This document shows positions 52,214 to 60,590 of a stretch of 64,000 bases of DNA, piece by piece. The notes beneath the pieces were generated by a model that saw nothing but the letters and a program-made list of their open reading frames with translations, was not told the DNA's origin and did not search any database. The stretch's first letter is position 1; every line of letters starts with the position of its first letter. Both the position numbers and the translations under genes were made by a program. Location of the stretch: the NCBI GenBank assembly GCA_028818155.1, contig JAPPOH010000003.1, forward strand, positions 1 through 64,000. The letters are read 5' to 3'. Source of the DNA: Candidatus Woesearchaeota archaeon (GTDB lineage Archaea > Nanobdellota > Nanobdellia > Woesearchaeales > UBA525).

Positions 52214-52945
52214 TCAAGGTCCATTGATTGTGACTCCGTGCAAAATCTTCGCGAGTCGCTTGATTCCTTGAACGAGTCGCGGTCCTGGGCGGTGCAACAT
52301 ATCACCTTGCACGTTGAAGACACGTTCGTACTTCACTGCATTTAATCCTTGCCACCCCTCGCGACCTTCGAGCAACTCAACATTGTACTCATCCTCACCA
52401 GGCACACACGAAATAATCATCTGTGGATCGAATGCCTGCACCGCTTCAACGTTTACTTGTCCTTGGAACGGTGTGCCGCCTGCAAGTTGCAAGAGTTCGG
52501 AGACGTACCCCGAAGAAGCGACTGTATCATTGTGATGCACCTCACAATACACACGAACTGGATGGAATTTCGTAGCTTTCTCGCTCACTTGCGCGATAGC
52601 GGAACGAATATCATGGACGATCATGTCTGCCTCCACTTGCTTTCCTAAACGTTCACCGAGGTCAAGGATTTGTTCGTAAATCATATCAATTGATTGTGGA
52701 TCAAAGAGCACTTTCTCGTATTTGTCACCGATCAAGTCTCCTTGTCCGGGGCCAAGCAGCACGAGCTCTGGTTCGAAGACATCCACCATGACGTCATCCA
52801 CTGTATCCCAGACGCTCGGGATCTTTGTTGCTGCAGCAGGGTAGAGAGAATCTTCAGAGCGGCCAACGAGCATGTCGCCTGCTCCCAGTGCGAAGAGCAA
52901 TTCTGTCGTGCCTGGATGTAGAGAGAGTATTCTCATGAATGTCAC
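52214..52945 (-). CDS. BtuF-like substrate-binding-fold protein without signal peptide
   Basis: Peripla_BP_2 fold: MRILSLHPGTTELLFALGAG, LVGRSEDSLYP and a C-terminal half with FDPQMIISCVPG. In BtuF-type proteins this binds cobalamin or chelated iron. There is no signal peptide or lipobox, so the protein appears cytoplasmic. GTG 52945 has the ribosome binding site GAGGTG; ATG 52936 is an alternative start. No ABC transporter genes adjoin it. Confidence 0.8.
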   Translation of the reverse strand: MTFMRILSLHPGTTELLFALGAGDMLVGRSEDSLYPAAATKIPSVWDTVDDVMVDVFEPELVLLGPGQGDLIGDKYEKVLFDPQSIDMIYEQILDLGERLGKQVEADMIVHDIRSAIAQVSEKATKFHPVRVYCEVHHNDTVASSGYVSELLQLAGGTPFQGQVNVEAVQAFDPQMIISCVPGEDEYNVELLEGREGWQGLNAVKYERVFNVQGDMLHRPGPRLVQGIKRLAKILHGVTINGP

Positions 52946-52969
52946 CAACCCACCTCTCTGTTTAAAACA

Positions 52970-53045
52970 GTTATGGAAAAGGGACTCTGGGACGAATCCC
53001 AGAGCATTGGAGTTCCCCAGAATACCTGTGTGCGACAAAGGTGTT
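52970..53045 (-). ncRNA. Hairpin-bearing leader or small RNA before the BtuF-like gene
   Basis: On the minus strand a perfect 8-bp stem CTCTGGGA/TCCCAGAG with TTCG loop (52985-53004) is followed by CCCTTTT. Upstream lies GCTATAAACTGG at about 53059-53070, which would start an RNA near 53041. CTGGGGAAC occurs twice in this leader. It could be a short terminated RNA or attenuator-like leader. Confidence 0.35.
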
Positions 53046-53132
53046 TTCGGGTTCCCCAGTTTATAGCTACACATGTTGTTTAAATACGTTTCGTCGAAGG
53101 GCTTATAAATCGATCATGGCAGAAACGGTATC

Positions 53133-53585
53133 GTGCACGATCGTTCGCATATTATGCTTTTTGTTGGCATGTTGTTTGTAGCAGTCGCTACGTTCTGGTT
53201 TGTGCTCGACCCCGTGATTCCTCTTGAGAAAAATGTTCTTGGCACCCCTACCGCGACTGTGGACGATTATGCGCCGCCAGAATATGATGGCGTACCATAT
53301 GTGACGACATCGTATGACACGCAGCTACATGTTGTTGTTACCATGCAAGATGCGTTTGTCTACAAAACCGGCTATTATGAAGAAAATGACCTCTGGGTGC
53401 CATTCACGTTCGACGAGCAGCCAACGCAAGGTGACTGGATTGCGCACAGTGCACGTGCGAGTGTCGATGCGCCAGCGACAGGTCATGCGCTGGTACTGCT
53501 GTGTATGAGAAATGGCGCGGATGTTGTTTGTGGACCAAAAGCTGGTCAGACAGAACGATTGTGGACACTCGTGCCATACCCGTAG
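53133..53585 (+). CDS. Membrane-anchored exported protein, 150 aa
   Basis: N-terminal hydrophobic helix (IMLFVGMLFVAVATFWFVL) then an extracytoplasmic domain rich in Val/Thr/Asp with a C-terminal Cys pair (LLCMRNG, VVCGPK). GTG 53133 follows GCTTATAAATCG (53101-53112). Family not recognised. Confidence 0.6.
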   Translation: MHDRSHIMLFVGMLFVAVATFWFVLDPVIPLEKNVLGTPTATVDDYAPPEYDGVPYVTTSYDTQLHVVVTMQDAFVYKTGYYEENDLWVPFTFDEQPTQGDWIAHSARASVDAPATGHALVLLCMRNGADVVCGPKAGQTERLWTLVPYP

Positions 53586-53897
53586 TTATTTCTCGAAGAA
53601 CGCTTTGACCGTGTCATCCATTCTCGGTTTTGCTTTTGGTCCTAGCTTATAGTAGATTTTTTCTGCTTCGCCGCCCCAGCTGTAGTTCCCTTTTGTCTTC
53701 TTGACTTCTGCGACTTCGAATTCGCCGAGTTGCTGGCCCTTTCGTAAGTGGTAGTAGATGACTCTGAGCGTGACTGCTGGGAAGAGTTCTTTGTACACTT
53801 TGTAGATTTCGTAGCCGTAGCCTTGCTTCATGAAGTAGAGTATCTCGACGACGTTTTGGCGTACTTTGCTGTACGTTGGCCTCCCCCGTTTTGCCAT
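53586..53897 (-). CDS. Winged-helix DNA-binding protein, 103 aa
   Basis: MAKRGRPTYSKVRQNVVEIL, then GYGYEIYKVYKELFPAVTLRVIYYHLRKGQQLGEF, is a PadR-like winged helix; the C-terminal part continues as a wing (GNYSWGGEAEKIYYKLG). The basic RGRP start recalls an AT-hook. Likely transcription regulator; targets unknown. Confidence 0.75.
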   Translation of the reverse strand: MAKRGRPTYSKVRQNVVEILYFMKQGYGYEIYKVYKELFPAVTLRVIYYHLRKGQQLGEFEVAEVKKTKGNYSWGGEAEKIYYKLGPKAKPRMDDTVKAFFEK

Positions 53898-54011
53898 ATC
53901 GTTCCTAGTGGAAAATCTGTTTTTAAATGTTTTGAAAAAAAGTACAATATGGAAAAGAAATAGGCGTTTCCCTGAAAAACTTTTATAAACGCCCCACCTA
54001 TTCTCTTCTCC

Positions 54012-55838
54012 ATGTACACGAAGACGCTTTCTACCGTCCAAGAGAATGAGCTTGGCCTCGTTGGGCAGCGAGCACTGGACTTAGCATTGTTAACAGAGCA
54101 TAAGGTGCCGATTCCACATAGTTTTGTCGTATTAACATCTGCATTTGCAAAGCTTGTTGAGGAAAATGATCTCAGGAAGCGGATTGACTTCCTCTTGAGC
54201 CATATCGAAGGCGCTGAAGGCTTACAAAACGTCTACACGAGCGTCAGAAAGGCTGTCACGACTGCAGAGCTCCCTGAAGGATTGCAACAAGAGCTCCAGG
54301 AAATGTACGATAGTATCAGCACACCTGGCGTTGGCCTCTCCAGCAAACAACTCCCGGTACGCCTCATTCTCAGCACGAACTGGGTCGAGGATGCTGAAAG
54401 TAATGATTCTGTTATCCAAGATGTGCATGGATTTGAGGAGTTCATGACCGCGCTCAGAGAGTTATGGGCGTTCACCTACCATCCATCACAGTTAAGCAGA
54501 CGAATGAAAGAAGGATTCAATGAAAAACTCCTGCATGTTGCAGTACTTGCGCAAGTGATGGAAAAGCCTTTGTCAAGTGTGCACACGTACTCCGCGATGC
54601 CGCAAGACGATGAGAAAATCTACCTACAGACGTACTACGGCTATCCAGACTTACGTGAGCGTGTCACGAAAGATTACTATGCTGTCGGCAAGGACTCGTT
54701 ACACATTGTGTTGCGCGAACTGAAAGAGCAGAAATACAAGCTTGATATTGGCACAGACGGACTCACGTTAATTGCAACAGGGGGCAAGAACGAACATGAC
54801 AAAGTGATCAAACGACACATTGCAGATGTTGCACGTTTAACGAAGAAAGCAGAGTACGTCGTCCATAGTCCTGTGAAAGCATTCTTCCAAACAACGGAAG
54901 ACAGCGTGACGTTACTGTGGGTGAATCGCTTGGACATGGATCGTGTTGCGGAAGTTGAGACTGCAGTGCCTGCAGTTGCGCCCGCGCAGGAGGCAGCGCC
55001 TGCTGTTGAAGTTGTTGATATCCCGGAAGAAACAGCTCCTGAAGAAACAACAGCTGAAGATTTCGTTGACATGAGTACACTTGCAGCAGCGACAGAGCCT
55101 GAACCCGTTGAAGAGCCAGTTGTTGCGGAGTCCCCTGAAGAAGCACTCCATATTCCTGCAGGGCCGAAAGTTGTTGTTGAAGAAGACGAAACAGCTGAGG
55201 CACATACTGCAGCTGCAGTTGTAGAAGACGTGCACCCGACCGTTGATCCTGAAGAAACTCCTGAACCTGTTGAGGAAGAAGAACCTACTGAAACTCCTGA
55301 ACTAGTTGAAGAACCAAGTCAATCGGAAGAAGCGGTTGCAGAAGTCCACACTACAGAACCAGAGACACCAGTTGTGGAAGAACATGAGGAAGCAACACCT
55401 GAGACAACAGAAGAAGCCTACACTGCCCCTCCCGAGACACCTGTTGCAGAAGTTATTCATGAAACTGAGCCAGAGGAAGCGGAAGAAGAGACAGAAACGC
55501 CAGGCGCTTCTGAACCAATCACCGAAGCTGAAGTAAGCGAACCATACGTGACGCCAACTGTTGAAGAGGAAGAAGTGACATCTGCAGAAGAGATTGAGGA
55601 GACTGTCCAGGGTGAAATATTAGCGTCAAGTTTGCATTTGGCTGAGGGGATCGTTGGTGAGAAGTACAAAGAACATGGCGAGCCTGTGAATTTACTGGAT
55701 ATGGTAGAGAAACTTGGCATCCATGCAGACCTCGATGTCCTCCGTATGGCTATTGATGCTGTGAAAACAAACGCTGCTCTTTCTCAGGAAGAATACACGA
55801 AGGCTGCGAACGAGATTTCTCGGTTGCTGAGTGACTAG
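54012..55838 (+). CDS. Degenerate PPDK_N/PEP-synthase-like domain with long acidic tail
   Basis: Residues 1-310 follow the N-terminal ATP-grasp part of PEP synthase/PPDK (ENELGLVGQRALDLALL, VPIPHSFVVLTSAFA). The nucleotide-binding motif VRSSATAEDLP, however, is VRLILSTNWVEDAESND, so the catalytic Arg-Ser pair is lost. Residues 312-520 are a low-complexity tail of Glu, Pro, Thr, Val, Ala. Residues 525-608 form a small helical domain. No phosphohistidine or PEP-binding domain. It is probably not a PEP synthase. CTTTTATAAACG (53980-53991) sets ATG 54012. Confidence 0.75.
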   Translation: MYTKTLSTVQENELGLVGQRALDLALLTEHKVPIPHSFVVLTSAFAKLVEENDLRKRIDFLLSHIEGAEGLQNVYTSVRKAVTTAELPEGLQQELQEMYDSISTPGVGLSSKQLPVRLILSTNWVEDAESNDSVIQDVHGFEEFMTALRELWAFTYHPSQLSRRMKEGFNEKLLHVAVLAQVMEKPLSSVHTYSAMPQDDEKIYLQTYYGYPDLRERVTKDYYAVGKDSLHIVLRELKEQKYKLDIGTDGLTLIATGGKNEHDKVIKRHIADVARLTKKAEYVVHSPVKAFFQTTEDSVTLLWVNRLDMDRVAEVETAVPAVAPAQEAAPAVEVVDIPEETAPEETTAEDFVDMSTLAAATEPEPVEEPVVAESPEEALHIPAGPKVVVEEDETAEAHTAAAVVEDVHPTVDPEETPEPVEEEEPTETPELVEEPSQSEEAVAEVHTTEPETPVVEEHEEATPETTEEAYTAPPETPVAEVIHETEPEEAEEETETPGASEPITEAEVSEPYVTPTVEEEEVTSAEEIEETVQGEILASSLHLAEGIVGEKYKEHGEPVNLLDMVEKLGIHADLDVLRMAIDAVKTNAALSQEEYTKAANEISRLLSD

Positions 55839-55882
55839 GTTAGAAGAATGCGCCGATCTTTGCTAAAGTACAGAGAGTTTCT

Positions 55883-55906
55883 TTTTAGTACTATTTTTTA
55901 CTAAAA
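55883..55906. promoter_or_regulatory. Inverted repeat before TrmB-DUF2156 gene
   Basis: TTTTAGTA (55883-55890) and its exact reverse complement TACTAAAA (55899-55906) are 8 bp apart, directly upstream of the TATA box (AATATTTAAATT). Possible site for the encoded TrmB-type HTH. Confidence 0.45.
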
Positions 55907-55937
55907 TATTTAAATTGGAACATTCTCCTCGACAAAT

Positions 55938-57659
55938 ATGGATAAAGATAAGCTCAAAGAGCTCGGACTTACTGACAATGAAGTTGACATTTACATCACA
56001 CTTCTACAGATAGGAGAAAGTCCAGTGATTGCTATTGCAGATGAATCCGGTATCTTCAAGCAAGCAGTATACAACTCACTTGAGCGGCTGGAACAAAAAG
56101 GATTCGTTCAGAACACACAGCAGAAAGGGAAGAAAGTCTACAAAGCAGTCAACCCGAAACGAATTCTTGACTATCTTGACGCACAAAAGGATCAGTTTGA
56201 AACACTTGTGCCAGAGCTCATCACTCTTGCGAAAGCACCGAAAGAAGATATTGAAACAGAAGTGCACAAAGGCACGAGCACTGTCAGAATTGTATTGAAC
56301 GATGTTATAAATACACTCAAGGAGCAAAATGGGCACGAAGTTCTTATCAGTGGCATCGACGAGAGAAAATTCTTAGAAGCTGACAAGAATGCTATGCACA
56401 AACAACTCAAAAAACTCCAAGAATATGGTTTTGTAGAAAAACTGCTTTCAGCGAAGGGAGATACACTCTTTTTCGAAGGAGAACAATCAGAGTATCGGTG
56501 GATTCCACAACGATTTTTCAGTCCAATACCGACATATGTCTATGGAGATAAAGTCGCCATCATAATTTGGGGAAATCCGAACCAAAGCATCATTATCAAG
56601 AACAAAGATGTGGCTGAGGCGTATGCGAAACAATTCTATTTTCTTTGGGAGCGAGCAAATTTACCAACGATTACGAAACACGGGAATGAAGAAATCAGAG
56701 CACTTTTGGAAAAAGTGCCGCATATTTCTGAGGTAACACCCGATGATGAAAAGCTCTATAATTCTTTCATCGATAAAGAGAAGGAAGAGTATTGCTATGG
56801 GAATAACTGGGCATACTTTATGCAAGCAGCTCGAAGACTATGGTATAAGTTCTACGATGGAGAAACGCTCATCACAGTAACGATAAAGGAAGAAAATAGC
56901 TCGCAATTTGTTCTTGTGCGACCGTTAGGAAAGCATCTGAAGAAGAAGCTATCTGATTTAGCGGAAAAACTTGCCAAGTTGTCGAAGAAAAACGTCATTA
57001 TCAAGAAAGTAACAGCAGAACAAGTAAAAAAACTCAAGAAAGTTGGCTTTCAAGAGGGCATTAAGGATCCATGGCACACGCACTTTGTGCATGACGATGA
57101 CACATTTCCTCAGCAAATCATCAATCTGAAAAATATTGACCTGAAAGGAAGAAGATGGAAAGACTTTCGCCATGATCTCGCGCCTCTTTTACAAAAACAC
57201 ACATATGATGTCCAAGATCTCACTCCTGAAAACGTTGATGATGCACGAGCTGTGCTGAATCTCTGGGCGAAGCAAAAACACAGTGAAGGAAACGAGAGCA
57301 AACAGCATTTCGTACGATCACATGAATTTTTCATTGAACACTTCAAAGAGAAAATTGACAACAAGAGATACTTCGGTATTATTCTATACATGAACACCAT
57401 TCCCGTTGGATTTTCTTTGAGTGGAAAAATATCATCGACATGTGTTGGTCAATATGCAAATATTTCTGATAGAACGATAAAAGGTGCAGCTGAGTTGTTG
57501 CTGTACAGCGCTTTAAAGAAAATGAAGTTCGCGAAGTACAAATACGTGAATCTCGGCGGTAGTGAAGAACGATCACTTTACACGTACAAACGAAAATTCA
57601 ACCCAGATATGGAGTGGCGAATGCATTTCATGGTCTACCCTATATCGGATCAATCTTAG
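55938..57659 (+). CDS. TrmB-type regulator fused to DUF2156/GNAT-like domain
   Basis: Residues 1-250 are a TrmB-like regulator: winged helix LGLTDNEVDIYITLLQIGES with FKQAVYNSLERLEQKGFV, then a PLD-like effector domain (VLISGIDERKFL...IIIWGNPNQSIIIKNKDVAEAY). Residues 265-570 resemble the DUF2156/phosphatidylglycerol lysyltransferase C-terminal domain, a double GNAT fold: RWKDFRHDLAPLLQKH, a PVGFSLSGKI strand and the ending YVNLGGSEERSLYTYKRKFNPD. The acyl acceptor is unknown. A regulator fused to an aminoacyl- or acyl-transferase is unusual. Confidence 0.78.
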   Translation: MDKDKLKELGLTDNEVDIYITLLQIGESPVIAIADESGIFKQAVYNSLERLEQKGFVQNTQQKGKKVYKAVNPKRILDYLDAQKDQFETLVPELITLAKAPKEDIETEVHKGTSTVRIVLNDVINTLKEQNGHEVLISGIDERKFLEADKNAMHKQLKKLQEYGFVEKLLSAKGDTLFFEGEQSEYRWIPQRFFSPIPTYVYGDKVAIIIWGNPNQSIIIKNKDVAEAYAKQFYFLWERANLPTITKHGNEEIRALLEKVPHISEVTPDDEKLYNSFIDKEKEEYCYGNNWAYFMQAARRLWYKFYDGETLITVTIKEENSSQFVLVRPLGKHLKKKLSDLAEKLAKLSKKNVIIKKVTAEQVKKLKKVGFQEGIKDPWHTHFVHDDDTFPQQIINLKNIDLKGRRWKDFRHDLAPLLQKHTYDVQDLTPENVDDARAVLNLWAKQKHSEGNESKQHFVRSHEFFIEHFKEKIDNKRYFGIILYMNTIPVGFSLSGKISSTCVGQYANISDRTIKGAAELLLYSALKKMKFAKYKYVNLGGSEERSLYTYKRKFNPDMEWRMHFMVYPISDQS

Positions 57660-58047
57660 AACTTTTGTATCTTTCCGGATGAAACGAATCTGTAAATTTC
57701 ACTATCGACGGTGTTAAGCCCCGTTCAGCTAACCGCTCTTGTAATTGCTCCGTAAACGACTGTTGATCATACCCAAGGCAAATAATATCTGGTTTGATCT
57801 CCACAACAATATCAAGCTTATCTCCTTCATTCCCGATCACAGCATGATCAACGTATTCCAACGCCGCAACGGCGACGCGACGCTCCTCTTGCGTTTGTGT
57901 TGGTGCTTTTCCTTTCAAAGAAGTCACTGTATCATCACGAGCAATCACAACATAGAGTTCATCGCCATGCTCCTTTGCGGTATGCAAGTGAAATTCGTGG
58001 CCAGGGTGCAGCTTATCGAATGTCCCAAACGTCAGGACTCGGACCAT
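57640..58047 (-). CDS. ribL: Archaeal FAD synthetase (RibL type)
   Basis: Nucleotidylyltransferase of the cytidylyltransferase family: VLTFGTFDKLHPGHEFHL has the TxGxFDxLHxGH signature, DIICLGYDQQ follows, and the ending ERYKSSKI is the RYKSSKI motif of RibL. Adenylates FMN to FAD. 135 residues. Glycerol-3-phosphate cytidylyltransferase is a less likely alternative. Confidence 0.88.
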   Translation of the reverse strand: MVRVLTFGTFDKLHPGHEFHLHTAKEHGDELYVVIARDDTVTSLKGKAPTQTQEERRVAVAALEYVDHAVIGNEGDKLDIVVEIKPDIICLGYDQQSFTEQLQERLAERGLTPSIVKFTDSFHPERYKSSKIDPI

Positions 58048-58103
58048 AGAACACTCGTAAGAAACGTGATTTATAAAGTTTGGCTAAAGAAAAATTGGTA
58101 ATA

Positions 58104-58127
58104 ATTTTACCTAAAAAAGAGTAAAAT
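58104..58127. promoter_or_regulatory. Inverted repeat before HEPN-MNT operon
   Basis: ATTTTAC (58104-58110) and GTAAAAT (58121-58127) flank a 10-bp spacer and directly precede the TATA box ATATATAAATA (58127-58137), 26 nt before ATG 58158. Candidate autoregulatory site. Confidence 0.4.
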
Positions 58128-58157
58128 ATATAAATAAAATGAATTTAACACACAAAA

Positions 58158-58628
58158 ATGAGTATAAAAAATCTCGAGAAAAAAGGAACAGTAAGCAAAA
58201 TCTCTCCACTTGAAAAAGAACGATATATTGAGTTCTTTACAAACGCTTGGCAGGAAAACTTCGATCATGCGAAACACACGCAAAAAAGCTTCCCTCGTTG
58301 GAGCATCATCTCTGGGTACTATGCAATGCATGATCGAGCGAAATTATTTCTTGCAACACTCAACGTTCAAGTTGATTTTAATGTACACACAACAACAGTC
58401 CAGGCACTCAAAGCTGTTGCGAAAGATAAAGAACTGATAGCGCTCTTCGAAATAGGTCATAAAGAATTCATCACATTCGCGAACGATCTTGCTCAAGGAA
58501 AAAATGAGCGTGTAAAAGCACAATATTACACAGGAACTGCATATATGCAAAAGGAATATCAAAAACAAGCAAATGAATTTCTCGAAGAAACAGTCAAGCC
58601 GTTTCTCGAACGAATAGAGGGACTCTAG
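58158..58628 (+). CDS. HEPN-domain protein (toxin-like)
   Basis: 156-residue all-helical protein. SGYYAMHDRAKLFLATLN is the typical HEPN helix 2-3 pattern and ERVKAQYYTG the C-terminal motif helix region; the RNase-type R-x4-6-H is not clear, with Tyr where His would be. It overlaps the MNT partner by 1 nt. Together they form a probable HEPN/MNT toxin-antitoxin pair in the HEPN-first order. Confidence 0.8.
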   Translation: MSIKNLEKKGTVSKISPLEKERYIEFFTNAWQENFDHAKHTQKSFPRWSIISGYYAMHDRAKLFLATLNVQVDFNVHTTTVQALKAVAKDKELIALFEIGHKEFITFANDLAQGKNERVKAQYYTGTAYMQKEYQKQANEFLEETVKPFLERIEGL

Positions 58629-59173
58629 TGCTACCACTCATCTTTACACAAGATTGCTACAAACTGCTTATCGTTTTTGCTGCTTCTCCTGGTTCTCGCT
58701 GGCAACGAAAAGAACTACAGAAGTTCACACGCCTGAACAACACGCAAATTGATAGAGCGTTGCGTCTTCTACTATCTGCAGCGATGCTTACGAAGAAAAA
58801 GAGGTTGTATGCGCTGAATCACGAACAAGCGATACAAGAACACCTTATCAACGAGTACAAAAGGCTCCGCCAACTCCCATTTTCCGTTTACTTTACAATC
58901 GTTGACATAGTTTTCTTTCTCGCACGACATAATGTAACTGTATATTTATTTGGAAGTTATGCAAAACTCACCTACAAGGATACTTCAGATATTGATATCG
59001 CAATACTTTGGGAGGAAAAAATTGATAAAAAGAGCGTAGCTAACACACAAGAAAAAATTAACAGAAAATATGGGGAGAAACTTGAACTTCATTACTTTGA
59101 AAAGAAATCTTTTATGAAAAACAAAGGAGATCCTCTCGTCAAAGACATTCTCAAGAATGGTTTGCAGCTCTAG
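58628..59173 (+). CDS. Winged-helix MNT nucleotidyltransferase (antitoxin-like), second module
   Basis: N-terminal winged helix (RKELQKFTRLNNTQIDRALRLL) then nucleotidyltransferase core: VYLFGSYAKLTYKDTSDIDIAIL with GS and DxD motifs, followed by LELHYFEKKSF. GTG 58628 overlaps the HEPN stop. It probably AMPylates or binds the HEPN partner and represses its own promoter. Confidence 0.85.
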   Translation: MLPLIFTQDCYKLLIVFAASPGSRWQRKELQKFTRLNNTQIDRALRLLLSAAMLTKKKRLYALNHEQAIQEHLINEYKRLRQLPFSVYFTIVDIVFFLARHNVTVYLFGSYAKLTYKDTSDIDIAILWEEKIDKKSVANTQEKINRKYGEKLELHYFEKKSFMKNKGDPLVKDILKNGLQL

Positions 59174-60102
59174 CGTTCCAGCACGTAAAAATGCCTCGTC
59201 ATATGCTTGTGGATATAGCTCGAGAAATGGGCGCATACCTTCCAGCCATGAAAGTTCTTCATCTCGCAAGGCAAGCCGAGCACCATGCGATCACACGAGG
59301 TCTTCGCCCGTAACAAGAATGCCTCCAGCAAGCTCTTCATGTTCACCGGTTTTGTGCCCTTTCCGTACGGTAAATCAGTCACGATAGCTGCCTTCGGCAG
59401 CCACACGGTCGCGTCAGCAAGCCGTAACTCTGGGCGTAAATAGTACGCACTACAATTCTTCTTCGCTCGCGCGATCATCTTCGGTTCGATGTCCGCGCCA
59501 GAAATCTTTTTTCCTGCCAATCCTGCTTCTAACACTAGGCCGCCAGCGCCACAGAATGGGTCGTGTATCCTATCCACACAGACTAAGTGGACGAATGCTC
59601 TCGCCAGTGCAGGGTGCATCCCCGTCGGGTGCGGCGCAGGCAGTAAATGTGCCCTTCTGATTTCGAAATCGCCTTTGTATTCCTGTGCACGGAGGCCGAT
59701 ATAGGCTTTTTTCTTTGTTAACACTATCTCCACGATCGTTTCAGGGTTGAGCAAATCAACCGTTGCCTGCTGCTTCTGCCAGACGATACTCGCAAGCTCT
59801 CGCTCATGCACAGCAAGCTCGACTTTCTTTGTTAAGACGACGCGAAAGCTTCCTTGCACGGGGATCTCGAGCGTTTTGAGGCGTTCCTGGAGCTTCCCAG
59901 GGGCACAGACAGCAAGTACGTGGATGATTTTCCTCGTGAGTGCGAGTTCCTGTGGGATTTTTCGCTTTCCTTTGAAGAAGAGTGTACCATCCTCTGCTTG
60001 TTCTTTGTGGTTCCACCACCCCCAGCCATGGATAAGCGCTTTTGCTTCAGCGACAGCTAACTCCAGTTCGTGCTGCTTGAGAATGCATAATACTCCCCTC
60101 AT
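59170..60102 (-). CDS. tRNA (guanine10-N2)-methyltransferase
   Basis: Trm-G10/Trm11-type enzyme methylating G10 of tRNA. N-terminal ferredoxin-like/THUMP part (residues 1-140), then a Rossmann methyltransferase with DPFCGAGGLVLEAGLAG (SAM loop) near residues 180-196, GADIEPKM, and the catalytic TDLPYGKG (D/N-PPY type). 310 residues. Confidence 0.9.
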   Translation of the reverse strand: MRGVLCILKQHELELAVAEAKALIHGWGWWNHKEQAEDGTLFFKGKRKIPQELALTRKIIHVLAVCAPGKLQERLKTLEIPVQGSFRVVLTKKVELAVHERELASIVWQKQQATVDLLNPETIVEIVLTKKKAYIGLRAQEYKGDFEIRRAHLLPAPHPTGMHPALARAFVHLVCVDRIHDPFCGAGGLVLEAGLAGKKISGADIEPKMIARAKKNCSAYYLRPELRLADATVWLPKAAIVTDLPYGKGTKPVNMKSLLEAFLLRAKTSCDRMVLGLPCEMKNFHGWKVCAHFSSYIHKHMTRHFYVLER

Positions 60103-60108
60103 GTGGTT

Positions 60109-60483
60109 TCAGAAGGATTCTGGCTTTTTATTTGTTGCGACATACATTCCGCGTGGGCAGAGTTCTTGTGTTCCTGGATCAATGTATGCAGTAGAGAATG
60201 CAGAAATCCCATCAACCGGTCTTTGAAACACGAAATGATCCCCATCGTTTAGATTACACAACCATGGATCGAGATACAAACCAACTGTGTTCCCTCTTAA
60301 AATCCACGGTCGAGCTGAAGGTACTGTAGCTTCTTCATTGAGAGCAAGCCAGAGGTCGTTCTCATGCTCGCAAAAGTGGATTCTCGATCCTTGTGGGAAG
60401 ATCTCTGCAATGAGATCCTTGAATGCAGTATGATTGTCAAGAGCGCTACATTCGAGCGTTAGTCTGAATCGTTCGCTGTCCAC
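60109..60483 (-). CDS. Hypothetical protein, 124 aa
   Basis: No family recognised. Beta-rich sequence with aromatic residues (IHFCEHENDLWLALNEEA, WILRGNTVGLYLDPWL). It ends 6 nt before the tRNA methyltransferase start, so the two are probably one operon. Confidence 0.55.
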   Translation of the reverse strand: MDSERFRLTLECSALDNHTAFKDLIAEIFPQGSRIHFCEHENDLWLALNEEATVPSARPWILRGNTVGLYLDPWLCNLNDGDHFVFQRPVDGISAFSTAYIDPGTQELCPRGMYVATNKKPESF

Positions 60484-60590
60484 GCCTCGCGTACCTGCAT
60501 TCTCTCTTCAAAAACCTTTTGTTCGAAAACACCAACCTTTATAAACAACGTGGATGCCCCTCTGAGAGGCCTTCCTCCTGGAGCAACACC

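Noticed and set aside
55883..58127. Shared operator for the TrmB-DUF2156 gene and the HEPN-MNT operon
   Set aside because: Both inverted repeats contain TTTTA/TAAAA arms, but arm sequence and spacing differ (8 versus 10 bp), so a common regulator is not supported.
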